DNA of 64,000 nt from Campylobacterales bacterium (GCA_026390115.1 JAPLGO010000023.1:62001-126000), one strand, 5' to 3'. Shown: positions 29,193 to 39,641, numbered from the stretch's first letter. Notes: a model not told the origin generated them from the letters alone. Numbers and translations: made by a program.

Positions 29193-31562
29193 ATGAGAAT
29201 AAACAGTAAACTAATCGGAATAATTGCATTAATTCTAAGTATTATATTCTTATATACCGAAGCAGAGTACAAAAAAGAACTCTTTTTTAAAGAGAAAGCG
29301 TATGATTTAAATCTTCAATTTGAGGATAAAATAAACAGTTATAAAACAATAACCGAGATACTTTCAAGAAAAATTACGCAGGATAGAGAAATTCTAAATA
29401 TTGTGAATTCAGCACTAGAAGATAAAAACAGTATGGAGCACTATAGCAATCAGCTCTTTACTTCGCTCTTTGAAGAGATGAAGAGTTTTAAAAGTGATGG
29501 AATTGATTATATAAATTTTTATTTAGCCGATGGAAGAAGTTTTTTAAAAACAGCAAAATATAGTGATGAATTTTATTCTAACTGCAAAAGTGTTAAGGAT
29601 GCAAATGAAACCCATAAAAGTGAAAGTGCCTATGAGATAGATCGTTTTTTTGATGGAGTCAGATATGTTTTTCCTCTCTTTTTAAATGATAAATTTTTAG
29701 GTTCCGTTGAACTTTCCATCAATATGGAGTCAATTATCTCTGCAATGCATGCAGGGCTTGATGCCGATTATAGTGTAATTGTTAAAAAAGAGTTTTTGGA
29801 ATCAAAGGTAGATAATGATTACTTAAGAGAGCACTATAATACCTCTTGCATGGGTAAAGAGTACTATATGCTCTCCAATTTGTACAACTTAAAAATTATG
29901 AATAAAGAGAGAGTTAAAAATATTTCACCAGAGCTTAAAACAAACCTTCTAAAAAATAAACCATTTGTAATAAGCAGAGTTGTTGATTTTTTAAAGAGTG
30001 ATGTATATATCTTTATACCTTTAACAGATTGTAAAAAAGAGAATATTGGATATTTAATCTCAAAAAGGGTAGAGAACCAAATCAATGAAATTTATATTGA
30101 ACAGTTTTTGAAACTGATTTCAGCGTTGGTGATATTTTATATTTTTAACTTTTTGTATAGAAAAAACTTAAAATCAATGGCTCTTCTTGATCAGTATAAA
30201 AATGTTGTAGATCAGACTACTTTAGTTTCTAAGACAGATTTAAAAGGCAAAATAACTTATGTTAACAGTGCCTTTATGAAGTTGTCCGGCTATGATGAAG
30301 AGGAGCTTGTCGGAAAGCCTCACTCGATTGTTAGACATAGCGACATGCCGCGCGAAGCATTTGAAGATTTATGGAAAACTATTAAAGCCGGTAACACATG
30401 GCATGGAAAGGTAAAAAATAAAAAAAAGAATGGCAGCGCATATAGTGTAGATGCAACAATTTTTCCTATAAAAAATCATAAAAATGAGATTGTGGAGTAT
30501 ATTGCAATCCGATATGATGTTACTGAGTTTGAAGAGCTCAAAGAGCTGTTAACAAAAGAGCTTAGCAACTCGAATCAGAGTTTAAAAGAGAAGATGAATT
30601 TATTGGCTCAGTATGAAAAAGCCGTAGAGAGTGCCGCATCATTTACCCGTACTGATACAAATGGCATAATCACATATCTCAATGAGACACATGAAAAAGT
30701 GACAGGGTACAGAAATGATGAGCTTATCGGATATACTCATTTACTTCTCAGAGACAAAAATGTACCGAGTGATTTTTATAAAGAGTTGTGGAGTACAATT
30801 AAATCCAAAAAGAATTGGCAGGGAGTAGTTGCAAATATAGCAAAAGATGGCAGCAATATATACCTAGATACTTTGATAGTTCCAATTATAGACTCAAATA
30901 AAAATACTATCGAGTACATGAGCATACAATATGATATCTCCGATGTTATAAATATGCATAAAGAGATAGAGTCTACACAGCGTGAAGTAATTCATAAATT
31001 GGGTGAAATCGGAGAATCTCGTTCAAAAGAGACCGGAAACCATGTTAAGAGGGTTGCAGAATATAGTAAATTATTGGCTTTGAAATGTGGACTTGATAAA
31101 AAAGAGGCGGAGCTTCTTTACGATGCATCCCCTATGCACGATATAGGCAAAGTGGCAATTCCGGATAGTATTTTGAAAAAACCCGGTAAACTTGATAAGA
31201 GTGAGTGGATGATTATGAAGTCTCATTGTGACATAGGATACAGTGTTTTAAAAGGTTCCAACAGGTCAATACTTAAAGCTGCCGCTATTGTGGCACATTC
31301 TCATCATGAAAAATGGGATGGAACAGGGTATCCAAAAGGATTAAAGGAAGAGGAGATTCACATTTATGGTCGTATTACAGCTATTGCAGATGTGTTTGAT
31401 GCTCTTGGCAGCGATAGAGTTTATAAACAAGCTTGGAGTAATGAGAAGGTTTTTGAACTCTTTAAAAGAGAGAGGGGCATACATTTCGACCCTAGACTCA
31501 TAGATATTTTCTTTGAGAATATTGATATGTTTTTAGCAATTAGAGATAAATTTAAGGATTAA
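29193..31562 (+). CDS. Membrane sensor with two PAS domains and HD-GYP phosphodiesterase output
   Basis: 789 residues: membrane helix at about 5-23, a periplasmic domain of about 275 residues, second helix (LKLISALVIFYIFNFLY) near 300-320, PAS 1 (about 335-450, TYVNSAFMKLSGYDEEELVG), PAS 2 (about 465-575, TYLNETHEKVTGYRNDELIG), then HD-GYP. The output keeps SRSKETGNHVKRVAEYS, MHDIGKVAIPD, SHHEKWDGTGYPKGL and ITAIADVFDALGSDRVY, so it should be an active c-di-GMP phosphodiesterase. The signal seen by the periplasmic domain is unknown. The thioredoxin gene starts 7 bases after it. Confidence 0.93.
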   Translation: MRINSKLIGIIALILSIIFLYTEAEYKKELFFKEKAYDLNLQFEDKINSYKTITEILSRKITQDREILNIVNSALEDKNSMEHYSNQLFTSLFEEMKSFKSDGIDYINFYLADGRSFLKTAKYSDEFYSNCKSVKDANETHKSESAYEIDRFFDGVRYVFPLFLNDKFLGSVELSINMESIISAMHAGLDADYSVIVKKEFLESKVDNDYLREHYNTSCMGKEYYMLSNLYNLKIMNKERVKNISPELKTNLLKNKPFVISRVVDFLKSDVYIFIPLTDCKKENIGYLISKRVENQINEIYIEQFLKLISALVIFYIFNFLYRKNLKSMALLDQYKNVVDQTTLVSKTDLKGKITYVNSAFMKLSGYDEEELVGKPHSIVRHSDMPREAFEDLWKTIKAGNTWHGKVKNKKKNGSAYSVDATIFPIKNHKNEIVEYIAIRYDVTEFEELKELLTKELSNSNQSLKEKMNLLAQYEKAVESAASFTRTDTNGIITYLNETHEKVTGYRNDELIGYTHLLLRDKNVPSDFYKELWSTIKSKKNWQGVVANIAKDGSNIYLDTLIVPIIDSNKNTIEYMSIQYDISDVINMHKEIESTQREVIHKLGEIGESRSKETGNHVKRVAEYSKLLALKCGLDKKEAELLYDASPMHDIGKVAIPDSILKKPGKLDKSEWMIMKSHCDIGYSVLKGSNRSILKAAAIVAHSHHEKWDGTGYPKGLKEEEIHIYGRITAIADVFDALGSDRVYKQAWSNEKVFELFKRERGIHFDPRLIDIFFENIDMFLAIRDKFKD

Positions 31563-31569
31563 CAAAAAA

Positions 31570-31935
31570 ATGGCGAAGATACTAGAACTAACAGATTTAA
31601 CTTATCCGTCTTTTATCGAAAACAATAGCTCCGTGATATTTATAGATTTTTACAGTGACACATGCGGACCTTGTCAAACGCTGTTAACATACTTACCAAG
31701 CCTCGCAGAGCATTATAAAGAAGATGATGTTGTAATCGTAAAAGTAAATGTAGCTTTTAATCATAAACTAGCAAGTAAATTTATGGTCAGAAGTGTACCC
31801 CTTACCGTACTTATCGGCAAAGATAAAATGGTTAAGAGAGTAGAAATTGGACTGGCAAATATAGATAGATATTTTAAAATGATTGATAAGGAATTAGGCA
31901 AAGGTAAAGGTTTTTTCAGCAAATTGTTTGGCTAA
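31570..31935 (+). CDS. Thioredoxin-like protein
   Basis: 121 residues with no signal peptide, so cytoplasmic. Active site C32-GP-C35 in DFYSDTCGPCQTLL and the cis-proline in VRSVPLTVLIG. It lies 7 bases after the HD-GYP gene, so the two are probably co-transcribed. Compared with thioredoxin 1 (W-C-G-P-C) the residue before the first Cys is threonine, marking it as a secondary thioredoxin. The C-terminal tail KGKGFFSKLFG is basic and aromatic. Confidence 0.88.
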   Translation: MAKILELTDLTYPSFIENNSSVIFIDFYSDTCGPCQTLLTYLPSLAEHYKEDDVVIVKVNVAFNHKLASKFMVRSVPLTVLIGKDKMVKRVEIGLANIDRYFKMIDKELGKGKGFFSKLFG

Positions 31936-32191
31936 ATCTTTTTTTTTCATCTCAATCCATAGGAAGAGGAATAAGAGTATGAAAAAAGTGACAAAATAGA
32001 TTCTGTGATCAATTATGTTTTAAATACACAAAATTTGTACTTAGTTTTTTCAAGAAAGTAATATAATGTATAAGAAAATTTTTCAATGGAAATGTTTTTT
32101 TCCTGCACGCGTGAAAGGTGTGTAAAATGTTTTAATGCCTTTTTGTGGTAGTATGGCATTTATTAAATATGGCATAAATGAAGGTCTGAAA

Positions 32192-33427
32192 ATGGAACAA
32201 TTTTTACAAGAAGCAAAGTCTGCTAGTAGAGTTTTATCTACTCTTAGCGGTCGTGAAAAGAATAGAGTTTTAAAAGAAATGGCAAATGCAATTCGCTCCA
32301 ATACAATGAATTTAATTGAAGCAAATGCCCTTGACATGTCGGATGCTGACAAAAACAGTTTGAGCCTTGCTCTCAAAGACAGACTTCTTTTGGATGAAAA
32401 AAGAATTGAGGGCATGGCAAAAGCCATCGAAGATATTGCAGTACTCAAAGAACCTGTAGGACGCGTTCTTGATGGTTGGGTGACGGAAACAAACCTTAAA
32501 ATAGAAAAAGTGAGTATTCCGATAGGTGTAATTGGAATTATCTATGAATCTCGCCCAAATGTGACAAGCGACACGGCAGCCCTCTGCTTTAAAAGCTCAA
32601 ATGTTTGCGTGCTCAAAGGGGGCAAAGAGGCAGAAAACTCCAATCGTGCAATTGCTCAGATTTTACAGGCAATTTTAGAGAAAAATTCTCTTCCAAAAGC
32701 ACTTATCTCTCTCATTCCAGACTCTTCAAGAGAGGGCGTTTCAAAGCTTATAAAAATGGACAAATATGTAGATTTGATTATTCCACGAGGCGGTGAAGGG
32801 CTTATAAAATTTGTGAGCCAGAATGCAACCGTAAGTGTTGTAAAGCATGATAAAGGGCTTTGTCACACTTTCATTGACAAAGATGCAGATATAAAAAAAG
32901 CTTTGGCAATTTGTGTAAATGCAAAATGCAGAAGAGTAGGAATTTGCGGAGCGATGGAGACCCTTTTGGTGCATAAAAGTATTGCACTGCAGATATTGCC
33001 TCTGCTCAAATGTGAGTATGATAAACTGGGAACAACACTTAAAGGGTGTCAAAATACCGCAAAAATCATAGTTGTAGAAACCGCTACTGAAGAGGATTAT
33101 GAGACAGAGTATCTTGATAATATTCTCTCTATTAAAGTGGTAGAAGATGTACATGGAGCACTGGAACATATCCAAACTTACGGTTCAGCACACTCGGACG
33201 CTATTATTACAGAAAACTATACAACCGCAGAAGAGTTTTTAAACGGCGTTGATTCTGCATGTGTCTATCTCAATGCTTCAACACAATTTACAGATGGCGG
33301 GGAGTTTGGGTTTGGAGCAGAGGTTGGAATCAGCACTAACAAACTTCATGCCCGCGGACCGATGGGAATTGAAGGACTTACAACTTATAAATATAAAATT
33401 TACGGAAGTGGACAAACAAGAGTATAA
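32192..33427 (+). CDS. proA: Glutamate-5-semialdehyde dehydrogenase (gamma-glutamyl phosphate reductase)
   Basis: 411 residues from the ATG at 32192 (MEQFLQEAKSASRV), preceded by AAGG; upstream in-frame ATGs back to 32135 would add an unlikely leader. The catalytic Cys252 is in CRRVGICGAMETLLVH, the cofactor segment is IYESRPNVTSDTAALCFKS, and the signature FLNGVDSACVYLNAST is present. NADPH-dependent second step of proline synthesis. Note C-R-R-V-G-I-C-G where many family members read T-Q-R-P-G-V-C-N. The 256 bases upstream hold no other gene that I can see. Confidence 0.95.
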   Translation: MEQFLQEAKSASRVLSTLSGREKNRVLKEMANAIRSNTMNLIEANALDMSDADKNSLSLALKDRLLLDEKRIEGMAKAIEDIAVLKEPVGRVLDGWVTETNLKIEKVSIPIGVIGIIYESRPNVTSDTAALCFKSSNVCVLKGGKEAENSNRAIAQILQAILEKNSLPKALISLIPDSSREGVSKLIKMDKYVDLIIPRGGEGLIKFVSQNATVSVVKHDKGLCHTFIDKDADIKKALAICVNAKCRRVGICGAMETLLVHKSIALQILPLLKCEYDKLGTTLKGCQNTAKIIVVETATEEDYETEYLDNILSIKVVEDVHGALEHIQTYGSAHSDAIITENYTTAEEFLNGVDSACVYLNASTQFTDGGEFGFGAEVGISTNKLHARGPMGIEGLTTYKYKIYGSGQTRV

Positions 33428-33519
33428 GTCTGTTTTATTTTATTTAAAATACTTTTGTTTCATTGTAATTGATGTTATAATGGCGCAGATTCACTTTTTA
33501 ACATCCTTAGGAGGTTCGT

Positions 33520-34092
33520 ATGAAATATTCTCTAGGTTTTCGTTTATGGCATTGGTTGAATGCTGTCGTAATAGTTGCTCTTTTAGGGACCGTTTTTTTA
33601 AGAAAAACTTTTCTCAGTTGGAAAACGAACGCTGAACTTCTGATGAGTAAACTTCATGAAATGGGAATTGAAATAACTGCAGGACAGGCAAAAATTTTGG
33701 CTCAGGCAATTCGTGATAACATGTGGCAGTGGCATATTGTTTTTGGTTACGTTTTGGCATTTTTGGTACTCTACAGAATTTATCTTTTCTTTAATGACAA
33801 GAGTGAAAAAGAGGCGTTTAGCTCTTTGACCCTTCATAAAAAAGGGGTTCGAACACTCTACTATGTTTTTTATGTGACACTCATTTTTATGAGTGTAAGC
33901 GGTTTGGTTATTCACTTTTATGAGCTATTAAATCTCACGAAAGAAATGGCGCATAACATAGCTGAAATGCATGAGAGCGTTTTTAATTTCATAATGGTTT
34001 TTGTACTAATTCACATTGCTGGAATAATTATTGCAGAAAACAGAGATGAGAAAGGTTTAGTCTCGACTATGATACATGGTGAAAGAGAGTAG
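33520..34092 (+). CDS. Cytochrome b (b561/Ni-Fe hydrogenase type) membrane subunit
   Basis: 190 residues with four membrane helices and histidines at the expected haem positions: FRLWHWLNAV in helix 1, WQWHIVFGY in helix 2, LVIHFYELL in helix 3 and MHESVFNFIMVFVLIHIAG in helix 4. A perfect AGGAGG stands just before the start. Such subunits carry electrons between a periplasmic partner and quinone, but no dehydrogenase or cytochrome c partner gene is adjacent. The gene lies directly upstream of ccsBA; the shared haem theme suggests co-expression. Confidence 0.85.
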   Translation: MKYSLGFRLWHWLNAVVIVALLGTVFLRKTFLSWKTNAELLMSKLHEMGIEITAGQAKILAQAIRDNMWQWHIVFGYVLAFLVLYRIYLFFNDKSEKEAFSSLTLHKKGVRTLYYVFYVTLIFMSVSGLVIHFYELLNLTKEMAHNIAEMHESVFNFIMVFVLIHIAGIIIAENRDEKGLVSTMIHGERE

Positions 34093-34169
34093 AGTTAAAA
34101 AGCCTGATTTAACCATTTATTAGCTTAGTTTGAATAAAATAGCCTTTTTTAAAACAAAGGCTACTTCTT

Positions 34170-37100
34170 ATGAAAAAACTACTCTCTTTCCTCGGTTCAA
34201 TGAATACAATGGCAGTTTTAATGCTCCTATTTGCAGCAGCATGCGGATATGCTACTTTTGTTGAAAATGATTATGGAACTATTACCGCAAAAGCGGAGAT
34301 TTATAACGCTTTATGGTTTGAAATTTTACTTGGATTTTTAACCCTCAATCTAATCTTAAATATAGTCAACTATAAAATGTACACTCTAAAAAAAGCCCCT
34401 CTATTTATCTTCCATATGGCATTTATAGTGATACTCATCGGTGCCGCTATTACTCGTTATGTAGGCTTTGAAGGCTCTATGCATATTCGTGAAGGCGAGA
34501 GTTCGTCGATGATGAGCAGTTCAGATACTTTTTTTAGTGTCAGTGCTGCGAGCGGCGATAAAAACGCATCCTCTTCACAAAAAATTTATCTCTCTAAAAA
34601 ATCTAAAAATACCCTCTCTTCGTCTTTAGTAGTTGATGGAAAGAGTGTCAAAGTAGATATGGTTGAATATATACCGGACGCAGTTGAGATGATGGTTGAA
34701 GATCAACAAAATGGGGTTGCTATGGCCAATTTGATGGTAACAAGCGATGGCAAGGGTAAGCAGATTACTCTCATTCAGGGTGATTTTTTTGAGAGCCAAA
34801 ATTTTGTTTTAGACTTTGATTCTAACAAAAGTTTTGATAAATCTATCATCTCACTCTTTGTAGAGAATGGCAACTTTTTTATGAAACATGCTATGCCTCT
34901 TAGCTTTTTAAAAATGGATGACGGTTCAAAAGGCGAACTGGCTTCAAATAACAAAGAGCCGTTTACGGCAAGAACTCTTTTTACAAATGAGAACAGCAAT
35001 TTTGTTCTTCGTGAATTTCTTCCACATGCCGCTAAAAAAGTAGTTTCGAACCCAAAAGCTTCAGCTAAACAGGCTGGATATGATGCACTGAAATTTAAAG
35101 TGAGTGTAGCTGATAAATCGCAAGAAGTGATGCTTTTTGGAATGGCGGGAGCTATGGCACAAGAGTCTCACACTGAAATAAACGGCGTTGATATTCACAT
35201 TTCCTATGGCTCTCAAGAGATTAAACTCCCGTTTGAGATTCAGTTGAAAGATTTTCAGCTTGACCGTTACCCTGGATCTATGAGTCCCGCATCCTATGCG
35301 AGTGAGGTTATTTTAGTGGATAAAGAGCAAAAAATAGAGATGCCGTATAGAATTTTTATGAATAATATTCTGGCACACCGCGGATATAGATTTTTTCAGG
35401 CTTCGTATGACAGGGATGAGAAGGGGACAATTCTTTCAGTCAACAACGACCCCGGTACTTTGCCCTCGTACATAGGCTATTTTCTTTTAGCTTTGGGTAT
35501 GTTTTGGTCACTGTTCTCCAAACAAAACAGATTTTCAAAACTTGCAGAGAAGGCAAAAAAAGCGAGTGAGAAAAAAACTCTTTCACTTCTGGTGGCATGT
35601 GGGTTACTCTTTAGCATTGCACCATCGTATGCAGAGGAGTTAAATCCTGCCATAAAAACAATTATCTCTTTTGATGCCCAGCATGCTAAAAAATTCGGTG
35701 CCTTAGTTATTCAGGACAGCGGCGGTCGAATGAAGCCTATGGATACCCTCTCAACAGAAATTTTGGCAAAAATTCATAGAGGAGAGAGTGTAAGAGTAGG
35801 TGAATACTCTCTTAATGCAAACCAAGTAATATTGGGAATGATGGTTCGACCGGATGCCTATAGGGATGTGAAAGTTATCTATACAAAAGATGAAAATATC
35901 AACAAAATTATCGGAGTGGAGGCTGACGCAAAATATGTTTCATTCTCTCAGTTTTTTGCAAACCCTGAAAACTTGGAGGGGTACAAATTAGGAACTGCAG
36001 TAGAAGAGGCGACAAGAAAAGAGCCAAAATATAGAAATAACTTGGATAAATCAGTTTTAACTGTAGATGAGCGAGTTAATGTGGCTTATATGGTTTATTC
36101 AGGTTCACTTATAAAAATGTGGCCAAAACCAAATGATGTAACAAATAAATGGTTCTCAACCATAGATGCAATACAGGACTTTTCAGCAGAGAACAGCGAG
36201 AAGCTCCGAGCCATAGCGGTTGAGTATTTTACATCCATAGACGACGCTCTTGTAAGTGCAGATTGGAGTAAAGCAAATGCTACAATTGAAAAAATAGCAG
36301 AGTATCAAAAGTTTTACGGAGTAGAGGTTTATCCGAGTGACAATAGAATTTTGGCAGAAGTTTTTTACAATAAAGCAAAGATTTTTGAGACAATTTACCC
36401 TCTTTACTTCTTAATAGGATTTGTGCTTTTAATAGTCAGTTTTATAAAAATTTTAAATCCGGATTTTAATATAAAAATCTATACCAAAGTTACACTGGCA
36501 CTCTTAATAACACTTTTTATAGCACATACGATAGGTCTTATAAATAGATGGTATATTTCAGGACATGCTCCATGGTCGGATGGCTACGAGTCAATGATTT
36601 ACATCGCATGGGCAACAGTTTTGGCAGGGTTTATCTTCTCAAAACGCTCAAGCATGACTATGGCTTCTACAGGAGTTTTAGCAGGATTAATTCTTTTTGT
36701 AGCACACCTGAACTGGATGAATCCGCAAGTTACAAACCTTGTTCCTGTTCTTAACTCATACTGGTTAAGCATACATGTTTCCATGATTACTGGAAGTTAC
36801 GGCTTTTTGGGTCTCGGCGCTCTGCTTGGTTTTATAACAATTCTTCTGTTTATCCTTAAAACGCCTGCAAATGAGAAACATATTAGTGCATCCATAAAAG
36901 AACTAAATGCCATAAATGAGATGAGTCTGATGGCGGGACTTGTGCTTTTAACTGTTGGAAATTTCTTAGGTGGTGTTTGGGCAAATGAGAGCTGGGGACG
37001 CTACTGGGGCTGGGATCCAAAAGAGACTTGGGCGTTGGTAACCATACTTGTTTATGCGGTTGTTCTCCACCTTAGATTTATTAAAACAATCTACAGTGAT

Positions 37101-37295
37101 TTTAACTTTAGCGTTATCTCGCTGCTGTCCTTTACATCGGTTATTATGACCTATTTCGGGGTAAACTACTACCTTGCAGGGCTTCATTCTTACGCAAAAG
37201 GTGACCCTGTTCCGGTTCCTGATTTTGTGCCTATTTCATATTTAATTGTCTTTTTGGTTATAGCACTCGCTTATAGAAATAGAAAACTCGTCTAA
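34170..37295 (+). CDS. ccsBA: Fused cytochrome c synthase CcsBA (System II)
   Basis: 1041 residues joining CcsB (ResB-like, about 1-470) and CcsA (about 770-1041). The CcsA part shows the tryptophan-rich haem-handling motif WGRYWGWDPKETWALV, framed by external histidines (YISGHAPWSDGYES before, LAGLHSYAKGD after), while the ResB part has the N-terminal helices and large periplasmic loop. It takes haem across the membrane and ligates it to CxxCH apocytochromes in the periplasm. The fused form is typical of Campylobacterota. An internal hydrophobic segment near 470-490 looks like a second signal-anchor. It supplies the dihaem peroxidase among others. Confidence 0.95.
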   Translation: MKKLLSFLGSMNTMAVLMLLFAAACGYATFVENDYGTITAKAEIYNALWFEILLGFLTLNLILNIVNYKMYTLKKAPLFIFHMAFIVILIGAAITRYVGFEGSMHIREGESSSMMSSSDTFFSVSAASGDKNASSSQKIYLSKKSKNTLSSSLVVDGKSVKVDMVEYIPDAVEMMVEDQQNGVAMANLMVTSDGKGKQITLIQGDFFESQNFVLDFDSNKSFDKSIISLFVENGNFFMKHAMPLSFLKMDDGSKGELASNNKEPFTARTLFTNENSNFVLREFLPHAAKKVVSNPKASAKQAGYDALKFKVSVADKSQEVMLFGMAGAMAQESHTEINGVDIHISYGSQEIKLPFEIQLKDFQLDRYPGSMSPASYASEVILVDKEQKIEMPYRIFMNNILAHRGYRFFQASYDRDEKGTILSVNNDPGTLPSYIGYFLLALGMFWSLFSKQNRFSKLAEKAKKASEKKTLSLLVACGLLFSIAPSYAEELNPAIKTIISFDAQHAKKFGALVIQDSGGRMKPMDTLSTEILAKIHRGESVRVGEYSLNANQVILGMMVRPDAYRDVKVIYTKDENINKIIGVEADAKYVSFSQFFANPENLEGYKLGTAVEEATRKEPKYRNNLDKSVLTVDERVNVAYMVYSGSLIKMWPKPNDVTNKWFSTIDAIQDFSAENSEKLRAIAVEYFTSIDDALVSADWSKANATIEKIAEYQKFYGVEVYPSDNRILAEVFYNKAKIFETIYPLYFLIGFVLLIVSFIKILNPDFNIKIYTKVTLALLITLFIAHTIGLINRWYISGHAPWSDGYESMIYIAWATVLAGFIFSKRSSMTMASTGVLAGLILFVAHLNWMNPQVTNLVPVLNSYWLSIHVSMITGSYGFLGLGALLGFITILLFILKTPANEKHISASIKELNAINEMSLMAGLVLLTVGNFLGGVWANESWGRYWGWDPKETWALVTILVYAVVLHLRFIKTIYSDFNFSVISLLSFTSVIMTYFGVNYYLAGLHSYAKGDPVPVPDFVPISYLIVFLVIALAYRNRKLV

Positions 37296-37306
37296 AAGGT
37301 CGAAAT

Positions 37307-38005
37307 GTGGAGTTTAAAGGTTTTAGTAAAAAGACGCTCCCTTTTTTAAAAGCTATCCGAGCCAATAATAACAAAGAGTGGTTTGAGGCTCACAAGAGTG
37401 AGTATGAAGATCTTATCTTAAATACATCTCGTGCTTTTGTGGTCGAGATGGGCGAACACCTTCAAGCTCTAGAGCCAACAATCCATGCTGAGCCGAAAAT
37501 CAACAAATCACTCTTTAGAATCTACAGAGATATAAGACGCATGGGTTTAAACAAAGAGCCTATAAAAAGCCGTATCGGAATAATATTTTGGCAAGGAAGG
37601 GCTTCGAGACTTCAAAGCTCCTCTTTTTATCTTCATTTTTCACCCGATGAGCTTTTTGTTGCAGTCGGTATTCGATGGTTTGAAAAACCGCTGCTTGACG
37701 CATTCCGCGACTACATAAAAGATGAAGAGAAAAGAGTGGAGTTAGATACCGTTTTAAAAGAGCTTTCAGCTTGTGGATATCAAATACTTCCGCATGGATA
37801 CAAAAGATATCCTCAAGGTTTCAGTTCTGATATGCCGAGTGCGGATATGGCTCTTTTTAAAGGCATGGCTGCTTATAAAATTTTGGAGCCGAGTTTAATA
37901 GAAAATGGTGAAAAATTAATCTCTGCACTTTATAAGATTTATGAAGGTATGCTACCATTACAAAAGATAGTGTATGAGATTACTTTAAAAGTAAAAGGGG
38001 ATTAG
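37307..38005 (+). CDS. DUF2461 family protein
   Basis: 232 residues starting at GTG (MEFKGFSKKTLPFLKAIRAN), with AAGG upstream right after the ccsBA stop. Motifs NNNKEWFEAHKSEYE, LFRIYRDIRRMGLNKEPIK and FYLHFSPDELFVAVGI match the DUF2461 (TIGR02453) family. The family is widespread but of unknown function; the fold is all alpha/beta and cytoplasmic. It sits between ccsBA and hemH with 11 bases and 0 bases of spacing, so it is co-transcribed with haem genes, which need not mean a haem role. Confidence 0.85.
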   Translation: MEFKGFSKKTLPFLKAIRANNNKEWFEAHKSEYEDLILNTSRAFVVEMGEHLQALEPTIHAEPKINKSLFRIYRDIRRMGLNKEPIKSRIGIIFWQGRASRLQSSSFYLHFSPDELFVAVGIRWFEKPLLDAFRDYIKDEEKRVELDTVLKELSACGYQILPHGYKRYPQGFSSDMPSADMALFKGMAAYKILEPSLIENGEKLISALYKIYEGMLPLQKIVYEITLKVKGD

Positions 38006-38959
38006 ATGCAGAAGAAAGAAGCAATTATTTTACTCAACATGGGCGGTCCGAATAACCTTGAAGAGGTTGAGATGTTTTTGACAAATATGTTCAGAGACGA
38101 AAACATATTGACAATTAAAAGTGATTTGCTAAGAGCGCTTGTTGGCACGATGATAACTTTTACAAGAACCGAAAAATCACAAGAGATATACAGACAAATC
38201 GGCGGAAAATCGCCTATCGTCGGGCTTACAAAAAAGCTTGTTCAAAAGCTTCAGGAGAGAGTGGGCGAGGAAATTATAGTTGATTTTGCCATGCGATATA
38301 CCCCTCCTTTTGCAGATGAAGTGATAGAGAGGTTAAACAAGGAAGAGGTCAATAAAATATATCTGATACCTCTTTATCCACAGTTTTCAACGACTACAAC
38401 GAAGTCATCTCTTGAAGATTTTGAAGAGCATTATCACAACTCAAGCGGCGAGGCTATTTTGGTTGAGATAAAACATTTTTTTGAAAATCAGAGTTACAAT
38501 AAGGCAGTTTTGCAGAGGATAAAAGAGAAAATGGGTGAAGACAGGTGTGAAGATTTTGACCTGATATTTTCAGCACATGGGCTTCCAAAAAAAATTATAG
38601 ATGCCGGGGACTCTTACGAAAAACATATTACTCGGCATGTGGAGATAATCAAGAAGATGCTTAAAGCGGAGGGGATGAACTTTTATGAAGTTCACCTTGC
38701 CTATCAGTCAAAAATTGGACCTCTTGAGTGGTTGAAGCCATCTTTAGAGGAAAAACTCAAAGTTATAAAAAACAAAAATGTCATTATTTTTCCTATCGCT
38801 TTTACCATTGATAACTCTGAAACGGAGTATGAGTTAGAAATAGAATACCGTGAAATAGCGCATAAGCTTGATTTTAGAGATTACAGAGTTTGTAAATGTC
38901 CAAACGACAGCGATTTTTTTGTGGATGCGCTTGTTGAACTTTACGAGAAGATGCAGTAA
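38006..38959 (+). CDS. hemH: Ferrochelatase
   Basis: 317 residues; inserts ferrous iron into protoporphyrin IX (or coproporphyrin, depending on pathway). Family motifs: LLNMGGPNNLEEVEMFL at the start, the catalytic His in FSAHGLPKKIIDAGD, the segment AYQSKIGPLEWLKP, and a late glutamate cluster TIDNSETEYELEIEYRE. Start ATG immediately follows the DUF2461 stop. Its place downstream of ccsBA links haem production with cytochrome c maturation. Confidence 0.94.
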   Translation: MQKKEAIILLNMGGPNNLEEVEMFLTNMFRDENILTIKSDLLRALVGTMITFTRTEKSQEIYRQIGGKSPIVGLTKKLVQKLQERVGEEIIVDFAMRYTPPFADEVIERLNKEEVNKIYLIPLYPQFSTTTTKSSLEDFEEHYHNSSGEAILVEIKHFFENQSYNKAVLQRIKEKMGEDRCEDFDLIFSAHGLPKKIIDAGDSYEKHITRHVEIIKKMLKAEGMNFYEVHLAYQSKIGPLEWLKPSLEEKLKVIKNKNVIIFPIAFTIDNSETEYELEIEYREIAHKLDFRDYRVCKCPNDSDFFVDALVELYEKMQ

Positions 38960-38967
38960 AACAAAGA

Positions 38968-39597
38968 ATGAAAATTGTAGTTTTTGACATGGACGGAACG
39001 CTTTTGGATTCCAAAAAAGATATAACTATTTCAATAAACCATGTAAGAGCGGTAAACTATAATCTGCCTCCTCTTTGCGAATCTTTTGTAGTTGAATCTA
39101 TCAATGCGGAAGTTAGAAACCTCCCTAAACTCTTCTATGAAACGGAAGAGTATCAAGATGCCGATAGAGAGCTTTTTGAAATTCATTATGAAATGCAATG
39201 CATTCAAAACCCTTATCTTTATGATGGAATATTAGAAACACTTCAGAAATTATCGGCATGTGGAGTAAAACTCTCGGTTGCCACAAACGCTCCCACAAAA
39301 TTTGCACAAAGAATGCTGACACATCTGGAAGTTTATGAGATGTTTGATGTTGTTATCGGTGCAGACAGAGTTAAACTCTCAAAACCTGATCCAGAGATGC
39401 TCAATGAGATTTTAACGCATTACAGTTTTGATAAAGAGAGTCATAAAGCATGGATGGTTGGAGATAATTCAAAAGATATGTTGTGTGCAAAAAGTGCCGG
39501 AATCGACTCTCTCTTCGCAACATGGGGTTTCTCTCCAAACGGTGAACATGAGAGGCTCATCCACATGCCAAGAGAAATTTTAGATATTGTTTTATAA
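38968..39597 (+). CDS. HAD family phosphatase (phosphoglycolate phosphatase-like)
   Basis: 209 residues with HAD motif I DMDGTLLDSKKD (both Asp), motif II SVATNAP, motif III KLSKPDPEML and motif IV MVGDNSKDMLCAKSAG. A helical cap lies after motif I (subclass I). The nearest well-known members are phosphoglycolate phosphatases (Gph) and pyrophosphatases PpaX, but the substrate cannot be fixed from sequence. Begins 8 bases after hemH. Confidence 0.88.
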   Translation: MKIVVFDMDGTLLDSKKDITISINHVRAVNYNLPPLCESFVVESINAEVRNLPKLFYETEEYQDADRELFEIHYEMQCIQNPYLYDGILETLQKLSACGVKLSVATNAPTKFAQRMLTHLEVYEMFDVVIGADRVKLSKPDPEMLNEILTHYSFDKESHKAWMVGDNSKDMLCAKSAGIDSLFATWGFSPNGEHERLIHMPREILDIVL

Positions 39598-39641
39598 ATA
39601 AATATGATAAAATGTTTTAATTGTCATAAAAGGAGGATGCT

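Noticed and set aside
31936-32191. Search for an sRNA or riboswitch between thioredoxin and proA
   Set aside because: Only an AT-rich spacer with a short direct repeat (TATGGCAT...TATGGCAT) was seen; no stable structure or known motif.
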